64,000 nt of DNA from Pseudorasbora parva. Its lineage: Eukaryota; Chordata; Actinopteri; Cypriniformes; Gobionidae. The stretch spans positions 3,269,946-3,333,945 of the forward strand of contig NC_090172.1 in the NCBI RefSeq assembly GCF_024679245.1, given 5' to 3'. Of this stretch, positions 24,842-37,330 are shown in pieces (the first letter of the stretch is position 1; each line of letters starts with the position of its first letter). The notes under the pieces were generated by a model. That model worked only from the letters and a program-made list of their open reading frames with translations. It had not been told where the DNA came from and did no database searches. The position numbers were made by a program, and so were the translations under genes.

Positions 24842-25277
24842 CAAATGGTGTTGTTTCCTGGAAATGACCCAGGCATATTAAAACATGCTCATATTAGAGG
24901 ATTTGTTAGCATTTTTATTTATAGATCCATCCTGATGAAATATATAACTCATGAACATCCTCTCAGGTTCTTTCATAAGTGCCACTAAACTTCAGAGAAA
25001 TAAAGCGAGTGACCGGACCTGGGTTATTCATTGGGCCAGTGTTTGGCCGGAGGCGGTGGCCAGGCCTGCTTTCTCATGGGTGAAATGTGTGATGCGCTGG
25101 AACCATGACCTGCTAGACTTTATGACACAAAGCACAGACGACTGACAACTGTAAGCCCATCAAATCATTTATTGAGACTTTAAAAACAAAGTCCAATGCC
25201 AGCTTCATTCTTTCTGTAAAGTTGTGTGAACAGATCAATGAACTGAATGAGGGGTGAACAGGGTGAAATCTAGATGT

Positions 25278-25435
25278 ACACTCTAAAAAATGCTGGGTTA
25301 AAAACAACCCAAGTTGGGTTGAAAATGGACAAACCCAGCAATTGGGTTGTTTTAACCCATAAATTGGGTTGTTTTAAGCAAACATTTAACCCAGCCGCTG
25401 GGTTAAAACAACCCAATAGCATTTTTTTAGAGTGT
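25278..25435. mobile_element. 158-bp palindromic MITE with ACACTCTAAAAAATGCTGGG ends
   Basis: The terminal repeats ACACTCTAAAAAATGCTGGG and its inverse (CCCAATAGCATTTTTTTAGAGTGT region) enclose repeated AACCCA and TGGGTT words. No gene. Confidence 0.85.
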
Positions 25436-25739
25436 TTATGCCAACTAGACAAGGAAGTATCACTTTCAGTCCAGTATATTCTACATTACATTGTGCTCCA
25501 TTTTTTTTTTTGTGCTTTCCACTTTTTTTTATGCAACAACACGTTTAATGTGAATGACCTTATTCCTTTGGTGCTTTCATTGCCAACCAACCCTCATGAT
25601 ATTTTGACACAGAAGTTTTTTTTTTAGCAAAATCATTTTTTTATTTTTTTTTGCCCATAAATCTAAAATAAATAGTAAATCAAAAATGGGGAGAAAAAGG
25701 CATACGACCACAAAAGTTTTTTTTATTATAAATATTTTA

Positions 25740-26260
25740 TATCATCCTGTGGTATATGATGAGGGCCTAAAACTAACTTTTAGCAACTCCTTCCAATGGT
25801 CCGGGATTTAAGGAAATGTACTGGCCATAGTTATCCGGCCTTTTTTTGTAAAAAACAGGCAGTTATGACAAAAATATCATAATTCCATTTTTGAAACCAC
25901 AGCTAAAAATACTAGCCTAACTATATATTTTTTTAATTAAATTTTGTAAACAGTCAGTAATAAAATAAGGATAAATAACCAAATTAAAGCAAAATAAAGC
26001 AAAAGTGTCTGATGGTTTAGGTCTGGGATCGGTCGGAGCCTCTGAAGCCCTTCCTCTGAAACTGCACTGATTTGGCCCTTCAGCCATTTGGGGCCCATTG
26101 AAGTCCATTATGTGGAGAAAAATCCTGGAATGCTTTCCTCCAAAAACTTAATTTCTTTTTGACTGAAGAAAGAAAGACATGAACCATCTTAGATGAGATG
26201 GGGGTGAATAAATTATCGGGACATTTTCATTTTGAAGTGAACTATTCTAAGACGTTATTT
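25740..26260. repeat. Dispersed repeat resembling a common fish MITE
   Basis: The block GACTGAAGAAAGAAAGACAT, followed by GGGGGTGAATAAATTATC and AAGTGAACTATTC, is a pattern I know from many fish genomes as the end of a non-autonomous DNA element. The left boundary is unclear. Confidence 0.4.
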
Positions 26261-27032
26261 ACTCAGACCTCATCAATTGTTTTTGCTTATTAGTATGATT
26301 GATTGGATCATGAAGTCAGGAGTTGGTTAATAAAGTGGGATTAAATGCATAAAGTATATTCATGCTTATTATTTAACATATTTGAATTAATTTTGAGGAA
26401 TGTTGAATGTGTTTTTGTGCAATGCCTGCTGGCATTTAGTCTAGAACTGCATTTGTTGCATCTAGAACGCCTCTGCACTTACCCACGATTCCTCAACATC
26501 GGGACAGGAGAGGCGTCAGTCAATAAATTCTTGATTGTTGAAAAAGTAATCTGGCATTTCCTACATGTTCTGGATGGATGTAGGGTGTTGCCATGGGGTT
26601 GCTAGGCGGTTAGATGTTATAGATTAAGGTTGCGTATCAGTACACTGTCAAAAAAGTAAGGGTGGATCGCCTACAGTGGTTCTGACTGCAGGGTTGCCGA
26701 ACGACTAAAGAAACGTTATCAGCGTGATGGTAGAAAACTGGAACTTTCTTGTCTATAACCACCCACTGCAACTTATACCAACGACGGAAATAAGCGCAGT
26801 TACAACAGCAAAATATGTGGGAGAGCGTTGCTTTAATGTGACTATATTGTATTGCAATAGGGAGCACTTAAAAAAACAAAACAAATCAATACTAGTTAGC
26901 AAATAATTTATAATTGAAATAATTTAATGACAAAATCTGATTATGGTTACACTTAAAATAGTTACAAAATAGATGTATGAGATGATAAAACTTATACCAG
27001 TAATCTTACCCAGCATGAATAGAATGTTACCT

Positions 27033-27240
<208 letters not shown>

Positions 27241-27409
27241 AAGCCAAATAGAAGAAGAGAGCAAAGAGAAGGCCCCTTGAAGAGACAGCCAGAGAATAAG
27301 AGAGTGAGCAACAGTTGCAATCTTCTTTTATCCATCCCTTGACCATGTGACTGAAACCCTGAGACATTCAAACTGACCAGTGAGATCAAACTTCCCCCAC
27401 TGTACTACA

Positions 27410-27767
27410 CACTGTAAAAAAAATTGTTGGTTTAACTCAAAAAAGTAAGTAACCTGGTTGCTTTAAAATTTTGAGTTTATTGAAATTTAAAATTTGAGTT
27501 GATACAATGAAGGAAATTTGTTTAATAAATAGAAACTCAAAATATTATTGTGTCTGAACAATCCACATCCAATAAATCATGAAAATAGCACTATTTGGCA
27601 TGTTTCACTGCGTCATCAGAAATAAAACACAGAATTACCCAATATGCTTACAAAATCTTTTAATAATATTTTAATAAAGGTTGTCGAATCTCAAAAAATG
27701 TTCATTGTATTAACTCAAAATTTTAAGGCAACCAGGTAACTTTTTTTCTAAATAATTTTTTACAGTG
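27410..27767. mobile_element. MITE of the CACTGTAAA family
   Basis: CACTGTAAAAAAAATTG at the left and ATTTTTTACAGTG at the right enclose inverted GTAACCTGGTTGC and GCAACCAGGTAAC arms. Relatives lie at 27925-28290 and 54664-55055. Confidence 0.8.
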
Positions 27768-27924
27768 CAGGTGTGGCACCATTTGGCCTACAGGCCCTCA
27801 ACATCTCTTTGTCTTTAGGAATCCCAAATGGCCCCACTGATAAGAGAGAGGGGGGTGGCAACAGTAAAACAAATGTCTTTGTTCAATTTCAAATATCAAA
27901 TATCTTATGATTATTTTCAATTCT

Positions 27925-28290
27925 TTCAAAAAAAATTAAGAAAATAAGTTAACTGGTAGCCTTAAAATGTTGAGTTCATTGAAATATTTTTTTTTAGTAA
28001 GTACAATGAAATTTTTTGAGAATTGACAACTTTTATTCAAAAAAAGATTGTGTAAGCATATTGGGTAATTGTGTGTGTGTGTGTTATATGTGATGATGCA
28101 GTGAAACATGCCAAATTGTGCTATTTTCATGATTTATCAAATTTTTATGTGGTTCAGATACAATAATATTTTGAGTTTCTATTAATTAAACAAATTTCCT
28201 TCATTGTATCAACTCAATTTTTTAATTTCAATAAACTCAAAATTTTAAGGCAACCAGGTTACTTACTTTTTTAAGTTAAACCAACAAAAT
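27925..28290. mobile_element. Truncated relative of the MITE at 27410
   Basis: It shares TAAGCATATTGGGTAATTGTG, TTTTCATGATTTATCA and GGCAACCAGGTTACTTACTT with 54664-55055, but its terminal CACTG and CAGTG are lost or degraded. Confidence 0.65.
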
Positions 28291-28377
28291 AAATGTATAG
28301 TGTACTGCTCCTAACTAACAGAGCCCGACTCCATCTTTCTACAATGTTCTGATGCAGAGACGTAAGCATGTTCTCTA

Positions 28378-28980
28378 CTAAAATAAAACACCTGATGTTT
28401 TGGCTGCCGTGAATGCAGAGGAGCTGTTTACTCTTGTCACTGAGGTCACATGCTGGCCCTGAAGCTCTGTGAAGCGGACAGGAACTTGACTTAGGCCCTT
28501 ATGTGTGTGTTTACTCCCAAATATACAAATATGGAAATCAGTTCTCTGGAAAGACTGCCTGTTGGCAAGGACACCAGCGAAGGGCATTGTGAGAAGTGCT
28601 TTAAAAATAGACCATTTGTTTACCTTTCTGACTACATGGAGATTTGTATGCAACAGCATACATAGAGATATTATGCCAAAATAATTATGTACAAAACACA
28701 TGTGGCCTTGAATTTTGCTTTCTTTTTGGGCGACCAGTGGTAATGTCATAAAGTGGCTCGTGGGGTGAAAGTCATCCACTCGCGCTTTTTGTTGAGGCAG
28801 TGATACAAAAATAACATCTTTAAAGTTAAAAAAGGCTCTGTTATACTGGAAACTAAGAGGACTGGATTCAAAGTGTGTTATATTCATCAAAAATTCATTT
28901 TCAGTGAAAGGGGAGATACACTTTTCTGTGATGGCACAAGATGGATTTAGTTGAATCTCACACGAAAAAACATCACCCAA
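28378..28980 (-). other. Unexplained 200-codon open frame, probably non-coding
   Basis: This is the longest open frame outside tandem repeats. It starts MGDVFSCEIQLNPSCAI and ends AKTSGVLF. No domain, signal peptide or membrane helix is recognised. Composition is ordinary and no splice-site support is evident. It could be a chance frame, a relic, or a lineage-specific gene. Confidence 0.15.
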
Positions 28981-29387
28981 ATATCAAAAGCCACGCTAAA
29001 TTTTGTATGAAAATGCATTCTGTTTTAGGATTTATTTTGCATTTCATTTTCATGTCCCTTCCCAGACATCTGTTTATAGATACTATAGAAATGGGATAAA
29101 ACAAGGACGTCACTCACTTGACACATTTAATTTTTCATGAATCCAGTTAGAAGGACAGATGCGTGTTCGTATAAGAGTGTGATCAGCGCTGAGTACACAG
29201 GAACTGAATGTTCTCCGAGGGAACACTTTCCTCCTACAGCTGCCACATGGATTATTCTCCAGGCCATCAACTCACAGCCACAGCCTGAAATTAGCTCAGG
29301 AGTTTTAGAAAATAACTATCTAACCTAAGTTGACAAAAGTAACCCTTATAAATAGTATAGAGTTTAGCTTTATAATCAAACATAAAC

Positions 29388-30790
29388 CTGTTTACACCTG
29401 GTATTAAAGGGTTAGTTCACCCAAAAATGTAAATTCTGTCATTAATTCCTCCTGTGGTTGGACACCCGTCAGACCTCCGTTCATCTTCACACACAGATGA
29501 AGATATTAGTGTTGAAATCCGATGGCTCAGAAAGGCCTTCATTGACACCAATGTCATTTCCTCTCTCAAGACCCATAAAGGCACTAAAGACGTCGTTACA
29601 AAGCCCATCTCACTACAGCGGCTCGACAATCATTTATGAAGAGGCCAGAATAGTTTTTGTGTGGAAGAAAACCTAAATAACGACTTATATAGTGATGGGC
29701 CGATTTCAAAATACCGCTTCGTAAAGCTTTGAACCGTTATGAATCAGCAGTTTGGATCGTCAAAGTCACGTGATTTCAGCAGTTTGGCGGTTTGACACAC
29801 TATCCGAATCATGAATCGATTCACTGATTCGTTCAGCTTCAGGAAGCGGTGTTTTGAAATCGGCCATCACTATATAAGTCGTTATTTTGTTTTGTTTTTC
29901 GCACAAAAACTATTCTGGCCTCTTCATAAATGATTGTAGAGCCGCTGTAGTGAGATGGGCTTTGTAACGACGTCTTTAGTGCCTTTATGGGTCTTGAGAG
30001 AGGAAATGACATTGGTGTCAATGAAGGCCTTTCTGAGCCATCGGATTTCAACACTAATATCTTCATCTGTGTCTGACGATGAACGGAGGTCTGACGGGTG
30101 TCCAACCACAGGAGGAATTAATGACTGAATTTACATTTTTGAGTGAACTAACCCTTTAAGATGCATTTTGGTCGATCGGATCACAAGTGGACGACTCTAC
30201 AGGTGTAAACGGATCTAAAAGGATTTGAGCTTGTCCACTTCAGACCACGTCCAGAGGTAGTTGAAAACACATTGGACCGGATTGCTTTCGTAGTGTAGAC
30301 GCTCATGTGGTCGAATGTGTTCAAACAGCCACAAAAGACCGACTTCTCTACGCCTACTGACCTAATGTGTGAACATTATGGGAAGAGCGTGAGCCAGACG
30401 GGATTTAAATGTCAGCTGAAGACTCATATTTGATTTGAAGACGATAAACGAACCAAGCACAATGTTTTCTCTCCATTCCTGATGTCTAACACACACTCAC
30501 AGCGTTCGGCTGGTCTTGAGCAGAAACAAAAGCTGTTGCTCTCTGTGTGTTTTTCAGTCGTCTCTGTGCACATTTATATTTAAATTAGCTTATTTTTTCC
30601 ATTAGATCAAAAGATCTATAAAAATATATATACATTTACCCTCCCATAGACCCTCCATTGGGTCAGAAGTGGTTGAAAGTTGACAAAAGAGAACACCAGG
30701 TGTAAATGGGAACGTGTCTCCCTCGTCTACCTGTGATCAGATCTCTTAACACCAGCTGTAAACGCTGCACCTCTCTACCTGTGAGACTTT
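29388..30790. repeat. Dispersed element with GTTTACACCTGG end, split by a palindromic MITE
   Basis: The left piece 29388-29407 (GTTTACACCTGGTATTAA) and the right piece from 30156 (TTAAGATGCATTTTGGTCG) onward to AACACCAGGTGTAAATGGG near 30690-30710 form one element interrupted at a TTAA. Another copy, inverted, lies at 43085-43390. Its class is not determined. Confidence 0.6.
29408..30155. mobile_element. 748-bp palindromic MITE flanked by TTAA
   Basis: The ends AGGGTTAGTTCAC and GTGAACTAACCCT are perfect inverted repeats. Arms of about 300 bp (29408-29720 and 29850-30155) pair over nearly their full length. TTAA flanks both sides (29404-29407 and 30156-30159), and removing one copy restores GTATTAAGATG of the host element. 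TTAA targeting is a piggyBac trait; the family is inferred. Confidence 0.88.
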
Positions 30791-31026
30791 TCAGGTGGAA
30801 ACGAGACAAAATGCAAAAGTTGGGGCATTTCCAGGATCTATGGAAGTTGATATCATGATTCCCCTAGTGACATAAGGGGCTTTCGCACTGGGTAGTTATA
30901 GGAATTCATTATAGCCACCAGGGCAAGTCCCATGAGATCAAAACTTTCCCCATTTCCCTTGCTGCATTTGCACCCCCATTAAGAACTCTAAAATGACATA
31001 AGCCGGCCAACAAAGACGCCATTTAA

Positions 31027-31409
31027 AGGAGCTGTATGTAAGAAATGCATTTCATTTAATCATAAAATGGCTCTGATATGTCACTAGACATTAAGAAATC
31101 ATGTTAATTTCAAACATTTCTATCGCTTACAACAGTAGTCCGGCCAGGATATTGTCATTTAAGAGTTGTTGTTGCAGCCCTCAACTGATGTTGACATGTT
31201 GTGTTTTGGCCTGAAGCACCTGTCGACCAATCACAAAGTCAGTAGTGTTTCGGCATCCAGGTTGCCAGATCTGCTCTAGTTACCACAGCTGGAGCTACAA
31301 ACGATCCTGCTGATCCTCCAGCCAATCTGGCAACCTCGAGTCAAGGGGAGGGAGAGAGGGGGTAGTGAGGGCAGTACCAGTTTTGGCCACAATATTACAT
31401 ACATTTCCT
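31027..31409. mobile_element. TTAA-flanked MITE
   Basis: The ends AGGAGCTGTATGTAA and TTACATACATTTCCT are imperfect inverted repeats, with TTAA at 31023-31026 and 31410-31413. No coding sequence. Confidence 0.75.
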
Positions 31410-31759
31410 TTAAGCATAGCATTCAACAATGTCAACATCTGGAGGATGCCAGGATCGTAGCTGTGTTTTTGTTGTGTGTCGTGGGTTTCCTGATAACGGA
31501 GATGGAATGTAGATGAATGAGTTATGCGATTGAAAGAGCAAAAAGATTGGCTGAGAGATTGAATCTCCTACGAGAATGTGAAAATAACACAATATTTTGC
31601 AGACAAAGGCGGGTGACAGTGTTTTGTCATGCCATATATAAGTATATGGCCGGCCATACTTATGTATGTATACTTATGCCACTGGTAGCTCCTATTGTGC
31701 TGCATAACACGAGAACGATTGTATAGTTTTTTATTTTAAAAAATACACATCCCACGTAG

Positions 31760-33135
31760 GAGGGGACGTTCTCGTGACCTGCGATGGACATATCATGTTA
31801 AGTCCAGTGATCACTACACTTCATTCTTATAACCTTTGCAGGACCTTTAGGCGAACAACCTATGTTATTTTTGGTCCTATTTAGGTCCTTCCATCACATT
31901 TACTCAATGTTTTCAGAACATGTTTGTGTGAATCATTGTCGCTTGGCTGCTTTGCAAATGGGGGGCAGAAAAATACAGGATTTGGAAGGTGCTTCACAAA
32001 AATGGATCAGTGTCATGTTTGTCCAACTTCATATTCACAACATGTCAGTACCACACGTTATATTTTGTAAATGTACACAAATCACCTTTGTTAAGTGTGC
32101 TAACAAGCACATTAAGTAGTAGTAGTAGTACTTTATTTTCAGCTTAGGCTGAACAATAAAGTACTACTACTACTACTTAATGTGCTTGTTAGCACACTGA
32201 CGGCTAATGTGGCTAAAGTTACTATTCACAGAGATCAGAGCTGTCATTAGTTTTATTTTTAAGAAGCAATAAAAGTGCGCTTGTGAATTGTAAATGCGGT
32301 GAGCATTTTTAGAGCTAAAAATAACAAACTCTGGTCTCTGCAGTGAGAGACAATGGTAACATCCAGAAAGGAGATTTGCAATCACACAATGGATCACGAA
32401 GGGTTGGTATTGATCCATCTTTTGATAAGCAACTTTTGTGCAAATCCTGCGTTTTACTGACCCTCATTAGCAAAGCAGCCTAGTGTACATTGATTCACAC
32501 AAACATGTTCTGAAAACATTCAGTAAACATGATGGAAGGACCTAAATAGGTCCAAAAAAGAAACATTCTAGGTTGGTCCCCTGAAGGTTCTGCAAACGGT
32601 TATGGAAATGTAGTGTAGAGGGAACGTCCTATAGTAATGGTCCCCTAAACATTTAGAGAACGTCCTGAATGTTCCCTGAAGGTCCCCCAAATAACGTCCC
32701 ATAACCCTTTAAAGAACTCCACATCATGACCGTCTCAGAACGTTTTAGGAACGTTACCAGGCCACGTCCTTGACACCAGCAGGGATGTTCTGAGAACGTT
32801 CTGTAAATGTCAAATTTCCAAATAAAATATATTCCTCTAAATGTTCAGAGAACGTCCTGAATATTCTGTGAAGTTCCACCAAATAACGTCCCCCGACCCT
32901 TTAAAAAACTCTACATCATGACCATCTCAGAACGTTCTAGGAACATTAACAGGCGACGTCCTTGACACAAACAAACCTTGACATTCTGAAAACATTCTGG
33001 AAATGTCAAATTTCCAAATAAAATCCTCTAAATGTTCTGTGAAGGTCCACCAAATATGGGAATGTTACTAGGGGATCTCCTTGACACCAGCTGGGACGTT
33101 CTGAGAACGTTCTAGGAACGTAACACTTCTAGTGG
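31760..33135. mobile_element. Foldback element with internal tandem units
   Basis: The segment 31828-31960 pairs with 32465-32606 (TTTAGGTCCTTCCATCA and its inverse; TTTCAGAACATGTTTGTGTG and its inverse). On the right side about 190-bp direct units follow (about 32640-32830, 32830-33020 and a partial one to 33130), each with GAACGTCCTGAAT, CAAATAACGTCCC and ATCATGACC. No transposase. Confidence 0.6.
32095..32197. repeat. Long near-perfect hairpin at the centre of the foldback element
   Basis: The left arm runs GTGTGCTAACAAGCACATTA, then AGTAGTAGTAGTAGTACTTTAT. The right arm is its inverse to GCACAC, differing by one GTA unit and a small bulge, with a loop of a few bases around CTTA. Arms are about 49 bp. 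Confidence 0.9.
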
Positions 33136-33443
33136 GATGATTAATCAAACCGTGTAATGCTAAAGGCTACACATGTTAACAATTGCCATAATAAACAGAT
33201 TTACCACTTGAAAAACTATATGTCATGATCATAATCATGCATTTATTTAGTTGCATATTTCATCTGTCTCTTCCTTATTTTCCTCTCTCGACACCATCAT
33301 TTCTGATTTGCCAGTGCAACTGCATATGCCATAAATTACATCATAACTCCTGTATTTCCATTGTTTCCCCCATTGGGCTACATTTACTCCTTATTTTTAA
33401 TTTATGCAGTTTAAATGTATATGTTGATTGAAACTCTATTGTA

Positions 33444-33704
33444 CACTCTCAGAAAAAAAGGTACAGTGCTGTCACTGGGGTGGTACCCTAAGGTACAAAA
33501 GTGAAAATGTACATCTTTGTACCTTACTTACCCCTAAATGGTACATATTAGTACCGTAAAAGGTACATATCAGTACTTTAAGAGTGCAAATTAGTACCTT
33601 AAAGGAACATAGTAGAACCTTAAAGGTACATATTAGTACCTTTTCGGTTTTGTACCTTAGGGTACCGCCTCAGTGACAGAAATGGACCTTTTTTTCTGAG
33701 AGTG
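33444..33704. mobile_element. 261-bp MITE with CACTCTCAGAAAAAAAGG ends, flanked by TA
   Basis: Inverted ends CACTCTCAGAAAAAAAGG and its near-inverse CCTTTTTTTCTGAGAGTG have TA on both sides, as in Tc1/mariner-type MITEs. The inside holds one unit of AGTACTTTAAGAGTGCAAAT then TAGTACCTTAAAGG, the unit amplified at 57838-61340. Confidence 0.85.
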
Positions 33705-34268
33705 TAAGTGGTGTTTCTCCATTGTAGAACCAGTCCATAGTGTTGTGCATTTAAAAATTTGTATCTATCCTTTGGATGTGAGAGACAGCCTGAGGCAGTC
33801 GGTGTGGTTCTGCTGCTGAAGCTGTGAATATTTAAACACAAGACCGACAGACTTTTAGCCCTGTCACCTACTATTATCCATGCTCACTGAACACAGGGGA
33901 CAAATTTGCTTCATATTGTTTATTGATTGCACTGATTATGTACTTCACAGTTTTATGAGTGTCCCACCAGTTTTTAAAACAGTTAAATACTTACATATTG
34001 TATTTAATATTATTATTTTTTGTTTAGAAATGAAACTCTAAAAGTGCAAAGAAGAATCTATAATACTGTATTCTGTATTTAAAAAACAAACAAAAGATAA
34101 CGCAAGGTAGTATTCAAACCGACTATATGATTAAATATTGACTATGATTAATCTGACTCACCTAATTTGGTAGAAATACCTTTTTACACAGCGTCTGTAA
34201 CTTTTTCATCTTAGAAAAAATTGTGAGGGGTTTCTAAAAATCACATTCAAAAATGTCTCACAAACATA

Positions 34269-35483
34269 CACTATACTTCCAAAAGTTTTGGGACTCCTGC
34301 CTTTACATGCACATGAGCTTTAATGCCTTCCTATTGTTAATCCGTCGGGTTTAATATGGAGTCGGCTCACCCTTTGCAGCTCTAACAGCTTCAGCTCTTC
34401 TGGGAAGGCTTTCCTCAAGGTTTAGGAGTGTGTTTATGGGGATTTCTGCCCATTCTTCTAGAAGCTCATTTGTGAGGTCAGGCACTGATGTTGGACGAGA
34501 AGGCCTGGCTCTCAGTCTCCGCTCTAATTCATCCCAAAGCTGTTCTATCGGGTTGAGCTCAGGACTCTGTGCAGGCCAGTCAAGTTCCTCCACACCAAAC
34601 TCCTCATCCATGTCTTTATGGGCCGACGCTTTGTGCACTGGAGCGCAGTCATGGTGGGACAGGAAGGGGCCGTCCACAAACTGTTCCCACAAAGTTGGGA
34701 GCATGAAATTGTCCTAATTGTCTTGGCATGCTGAAGCATTAAGAGTTCCTTTCACTGGAACTAAAGGGTCATGCCCAACCCCATAATCCCCCCTCCATCA
34801 AACTTTACACTTGGCAAAATGCAGTCAGGCAAGTCCCGTTTTCCTGGCAACCGCAAAACCCAGACTCGTCCATGGGATTGTCAGACTGAAGCGTGATTGG
34901 TCACTCAGAGAACACGTCTCACTGCTCTAGAGTCCAGTGGCGGCTGCTTTACTCCACTGCATCCCACGCTTTGCATTGCTCTTGTTGATGTAAGGCTTGG
35001 ATGAGCTGCTCGGCCATGGAAACCCATTCCATGAAGCTCTCTACGCTGTTCTTGAGCTCATCTGAAGGCCACAGAAGTTTGGAGGTCTGTAGATATTAAC
35101 TCTGCAGAAAGTTGGGGACTTCTGCGCACTGTGACCCTCAGCATGCGCTGACCCCGCTCTGTGATTTTACATGGCCTATCACTTCATGGCTGAGTTGCTG
35201 TTGTTCCCAATGACTTCCACTTTGTTATAATCCCACTAACAGTTGAGCGTGGAATATTTAGTAGTGAGGAAATGTCAGGAATGGACTTATTGCACAGGTG
35301 TCAGCCTATCACGGCCCCACGCTTGAGTTCACTGAGCTCCTGAGAGCGACCCATTCTTTCACTAATGTGTGTAGAAGCGTCTGCAGGCCTAGTGCTTGAT
35401 TTATACACCTGTGGCCATGAAATGATTGAACACCTTAATTCAATGGTTTGGAAGGGTGTCCCAATAATTTTGGCAATATAGTG
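34269..35483 (-). pseudogene. Near full-length Tc1-like transposon, inactive
   Basis: CACTATA at the left and TATAGTG at the right are inverted ends with flanking TA (34267-34268 and 35484-35485). The terminal CCAAAAGTTTTGGGAC recurs inverted as GTCCCAATAATTTTGG. Minus strand 34704-34351 encodes HHDCAPVH and DWPAQSPELNPIEQLWDELE, which hold the second Asp and the final Glu of the DD34E triad. Upstream parts are frameshifted. Confidence 0.9.
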
Positions 35484-35685
35484 TATTTTACAGGTTTATG
35501 TTGGATACACAAAACAATAAATGTTAAGGCATCTGTTGTCAAATGTACAATGGCTCACAATAAGATGTGATAGTATCTGTTGTTAATATAATATTCTGTA
35601 CTGAATAAAAAAATAAATAACTGCAAGGATTTGTTAATAAAAACTATAATCCTCTGTAAAACATAATGCAAACTGCCACACTCAC

Positions 35686-35731
35686 CAGAATGATGCTGAT
35701 TGTTGTCCCTGAACCATTTGTGAAAGACATC
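35686..35731 (-). other. Candidate short exon (MSFTNGSGTTISIIL)
   Basis: On the minus strand a TTTTTCAG acceptor is followed by G-ATG and 15 codons to a GTGAGT donor. The peptide has an NGS sequon and a hydrophobic end, as if leading into a signal or membrane segment. It lies 2.3 kb downstream of the receptor on the same strand. Good sites on both sides support it, but no partner exon was found and chance is possible. Confidence 0.2.
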
Positions 35732-36135
35732 CTGAAAAACAAACTATTAATCTCTTGAGGCAAACGTTACGGAGCGGTGCACATGACATGCGGGGGAAAA
35801 AATATATATATCGTGGCCACAAAGGAACAATTTCCTCCCAAGATTTACTAATACGTCAGCACGTTTCACGAATTAATTCCCTTGTTTTAAGTAAATTCTG
35901 CAATATTTTCTAAATGTCGATAAAACACTGTTGCAAATTGACGCGCTTATGTAAACCGATGTTTACATAAGAAAAAATTCCTCTCGTGATATCATTCCAA
36001 AAATGATGCCACGTATGTTGGCAGGTTAATGTATTTCACAGACACTGCACTAGCCATTATTTTTAATGTAAAGAGACGTAGGCGTGTTATCCAAGCATTA
36101 ATGGCAAGGAAAGCACCTTGAGCAGCACGTATGAG

Positions 36136-36163
36136 GTGTGTGTGTGTGTGTGTGTGTGTGTGT
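36136..36163. repeat. (GT)n microsatellite
   Basis: About 14 GT repeats. Confidence 0.9.
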
Positions 36164-36599
36164 TTCTCCCTCATATCTACTTCAAGGTCTCCATGATAAT
36201 GTGGCATTTCTTTGTTTTTTAGAATCCAGTATTCCGGTAATTCTATTGTCTTTTATGAGTTTAATAAATAACTCTGTCTCGTCTTCTGTAGAGAAGGATC
36301 CACTTTTACATACGCCAGGTGACCTGTAAATGCGGAAAAACTTTTTCCAATTTCCAAGTTTTGCGAAAACTTCCTTTTCCGAATTGCCTGAAAAACCACC
36401 TCATATGAGCGTAAAAAATAGTTTCCATTGGGAGTATTTTCAATTCGTAATTGCAATTTGCTCAATTTGAAGGGTAATGGAAACGCAGCTAATTACATCC
36501 TAATGACATCAAGAAGCAATGTGTTTCTCAACAATCATTTTAAGCGCAATTCCAAAAAAACTGTTATGGGAGTGGTAAAGTCCAGCGTGTGATCTACTA

Positions 36600-37330
36600 A
36601 CGACGCGCAAATTAAAGGAATACTCCAATTTTTTTTTAAAGGGCTCATTTTCCAAGTCCCTTAGAGTTAAACAGTTACTGTTTTTTAATCCATTTAGCCG
36701 ATCTCTGTATCTAGCGGTAGCACTTTTAGCATAGCTTAGCATACATCATTGAATCGGATTAGACCATTAGCATCCCGCTCAAAAAAATGACCAAAGACTT
36801 TCAATATTTTGCTATTTAAAATTGGACTCCTCTTTAGTTACATTGTGTACTAAGACCAACGGAAAATGAAAAGTTTAATTTTTTTTTAGACAGATATAGC
36901 TAGGAACTATTTTCTGCGTAATATCACTGCGCTGCTGCACCCAAGGTACGGCAGCAAAGTTCCCTGATTATTACACAGGAATGAGTACGCAGCCGGATCA
37001 TTTCCATAACGACCAGCACAATCTACCAAGAGCAGCGCAAATTGGCATCTGGTTTAAGACATGCTTTTTTGGAGCGGCAAATAATGGCACAAATATCAGT
37101 AAATTAGTCTCAGACGACACACTCACTGAACATCTGATGCATATGCTACATTTATCTGGAGACACTTTGGGAGTTTTGAAGTCATCATCTGATTGTTTGA
37201 ATTCTAGACGATGTCCGCGAGAAGTGTGTGTTGCGTTTTATAAAGGTCCGCCTGGAAAAAAATCCCTTGATGCCAAACTCCCTCGTGGAAGAAGAACGCC
37301 GTCGTGTTTACAACTGTGAGAATAAGCGCA
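36600..37330. repeat. Dispersed fish repeat
   Basis: The words ATTAGACCATTAGCATC, TTTTAGCATAGCTTAGCATA and TACTAAGACCAACGGAAAAT are ones I recognise from many fish intergenic regions as a non-autonomous element. Boundaries and class are uncertain. The 112-codon frame at 36981-37319 lies within it and is not credible as a gene. Confidence 0.4.

Noticed and set aside
28378..28980. 200-codon minus-strand frame considered as a gene
   Set aside because: No domain, promoter or splice evidence; kept only as a low-confidence feature.
36981..37319. 112-codon plus-strand frame
   Set aside because: It lies in a dispersed fish repeat, and codon content shows no protein-like motif.
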